NCBI RefSeq assembly: GCF_021462285.1
Contig: NZ_CP082787.1
Span: 744,001 to 808,000, forward strand
Direction: 5' to 3'
Length of the DNA stretch: 64,000 nucleotides
Source: Serratia entomophila
GTDB taxonomy: Bacteria; Pseudomonadota; Gammaproteobacteria; Enterobacterales; Enterobacteriaceae
Part shown: piece after piece, positions 63,391 through 64,000 of the stretch
Position numbering within the stretch: the stretch's first letter is position 1
Layout: each line of letters begins with the position of its first letter
The notes under the pieces: generated by a model
Databases searched by the model: none
What the model was told of the DNA's origin: nothing
The model's input: the letters and a program-made list of their open reading frames with translations, nothing else
Position numbers and translations under genes: made by a program

Positions 63391-64000
63391 GTGTCTGAGG
63401 ATCTGGTTTCGCTGAATGCGGGCGACGTTAAGCTGATTCGTGAGCAGGATTTTTTCAACTGCAAAGATTTCCACCTGTTTATCTATAACAAGGTGGAGAG
63501 CGCCACCGGGCTGCATCAGCACGATTATTATGAGTTCACCATCGTTCTGAGCGGCAAATGCTATCAGGAGATCAACGGCAAGCGGGTACTGTTGGAGCGC
63601 GGAGACTTTGTCTTTATTCCGATAGGCTCGCGCCACCAGAGTTTTTATGAGTTCGGCGCGGCGAAAATCTTCAACGTGGCGGTCAGCAAGGTGTTCTTCG
63701 AAGAACACTATCTGCAGCAGCTGCCACGTTGCTTTGTCGCCTCGCAGGCTTACAGCCTGAGGAGCGAATTTCTGGCTTATATCGAGTCGGTGGTCGGCTC
63801 ACCGCAGTTCCGCGAGGACGATTTTGCCGAGTTTCTGGAAACCCTGACCTTTTATGTCATCAGCCGCATTCGCCATTATAAGGAAGAGGCTGACGAAGGG
63901 GATGCGATCCCTCAATGGCTGAAGAACACGTTGGCGGGCATGCATGATAAAGCGATGTTCGGTGAAAAGGCGCTGCTGAATATGGTCGAGCTTTCGGGGA
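63391..64000 (+). CDS. chbR: AraC-family chb regulator ChbR (5' part, cut by window end)
   Basis: 203 codons seen from a GTG start at 63391 (GGGGGAG site six bases before it) to the window edge, open throughout. The N-terminal cupin-like arm carries [15 protein letters not shown] and [17 protein letters not shown], and helices follow. The C-terminal HTH lies beyond the window. In E. coli ChbR is the dual regulator of chb, responding to phosphorylated chitobiose with NagC and CRP. The gene was not in a closed frame because it runs off the edge. Confidence 0.9.
   Translation, partial: MSEDLVSLNAGDVKLIREQDFFNCKDFHLFIYNKVESATGLHQHDYYEFTIVLSGKCYQEINGKRVLLERGDFVFIPIGSRHQSFYEFGAAKIFNVAVSKVFFEEHYLQQLPRCFVASQAYSLRSEFLAYIESVVGSPQFREDDFAEFLETLTFYVISRIRHYKEEADEGDAIPQWLKNTLAGMHDKAMFGEKALLNMVELSG

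Overview
The window is a stretch of a gammaproteobacterial chromosome that fits Serratia, most likely S. marcescens or a close relative. Protein sequences and gene order (btuF-mtn-dgt-degP, barA/rlmD-relA-mazG-pyrG-eno, queE/queD-cysJIH-iap-cysGDNC-ygbE, ftsB-ispD-ispF-truD-surE-pcm-nlpD-rpoS/mutS, and a chb chitobiose operon) are enterobacterial. The hut genes and the chbB-chbC-GH1-chbR layout point to Serratia. GC content is high (about 60 percent) except in a few intergenic stretches and one small island. No rRNA, tRNA, insertion sequence or CRISPR array was seen.

Layout: 1-5475 holds a TRIC-type channel gene, vitamin B12 binding protein, MTA/SAH nucleosidase, dGTPase and the periplasmic protease DegP, the last behind a near-consensus sigma-E promoter. 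5477-16202 is the BarA sensor kinase, RlmD, RelA, MazG, PyrG and enolase block. 16446-30046 is accessory metabolism inserted between eno and queE: a sulfide:quinone oxidoreductase-like flavoprotein with a DUF1641 partner and a methionine gamma-lyase-like enzyme, then a seven-gene hut operon (hutU, hutH, permease, ABC importer, and a second HutH-like protein that lacks the MIO triad), then an MFS transporter. Matching TTGTA/TACAA operators lie in front of both hutU and the MFS gene.

30371-43970 is queuosine precursor synthesis followed by the sulfate assimilation genes cysJIH and cysGDNC. Between iap and cysG lies a 1.3 kb low-GC island flanked by a 17-bp direct repeat. It holds only a truncated P2-type integrase and an overlapping gene pair that looks like a Tlde1/DUF2778 (L,D-transpeptidase-fold) toxin with a two-helix membrane immunity protein. 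44022-46318 is a polar amino acid ABC importer. 46722-55662 is the conserved ftsB-to-mutS block, with rpoS and mutS convergent on one shared terminator. 55969-59799 is a small SDR/AKR/SMP-30 oxidoreductase operon divergent from a LysR regulator. 60257-64000 is the chb operon (PTS IIB, IIC, GH1 phospho-beta-glucosidase, and the 5' part of chbR cut by the window edge).

Functional links: the cys genes make sulfide and cysteine, while the SQR/DUF1641/lyase operon probably handles sulfide or methanethiol released from sulfur amino acids. The hut operon imports histidine and takes it to imidazolonepropionate; hutI, hutG and hutC are not in the window. The most notable items are the toxin-immunity fossil prophage, the MIO-less HutH paralogue, and the shared operator linking the MFS transporter to hut control. 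All calls are from reading the sequence; no database search was run.
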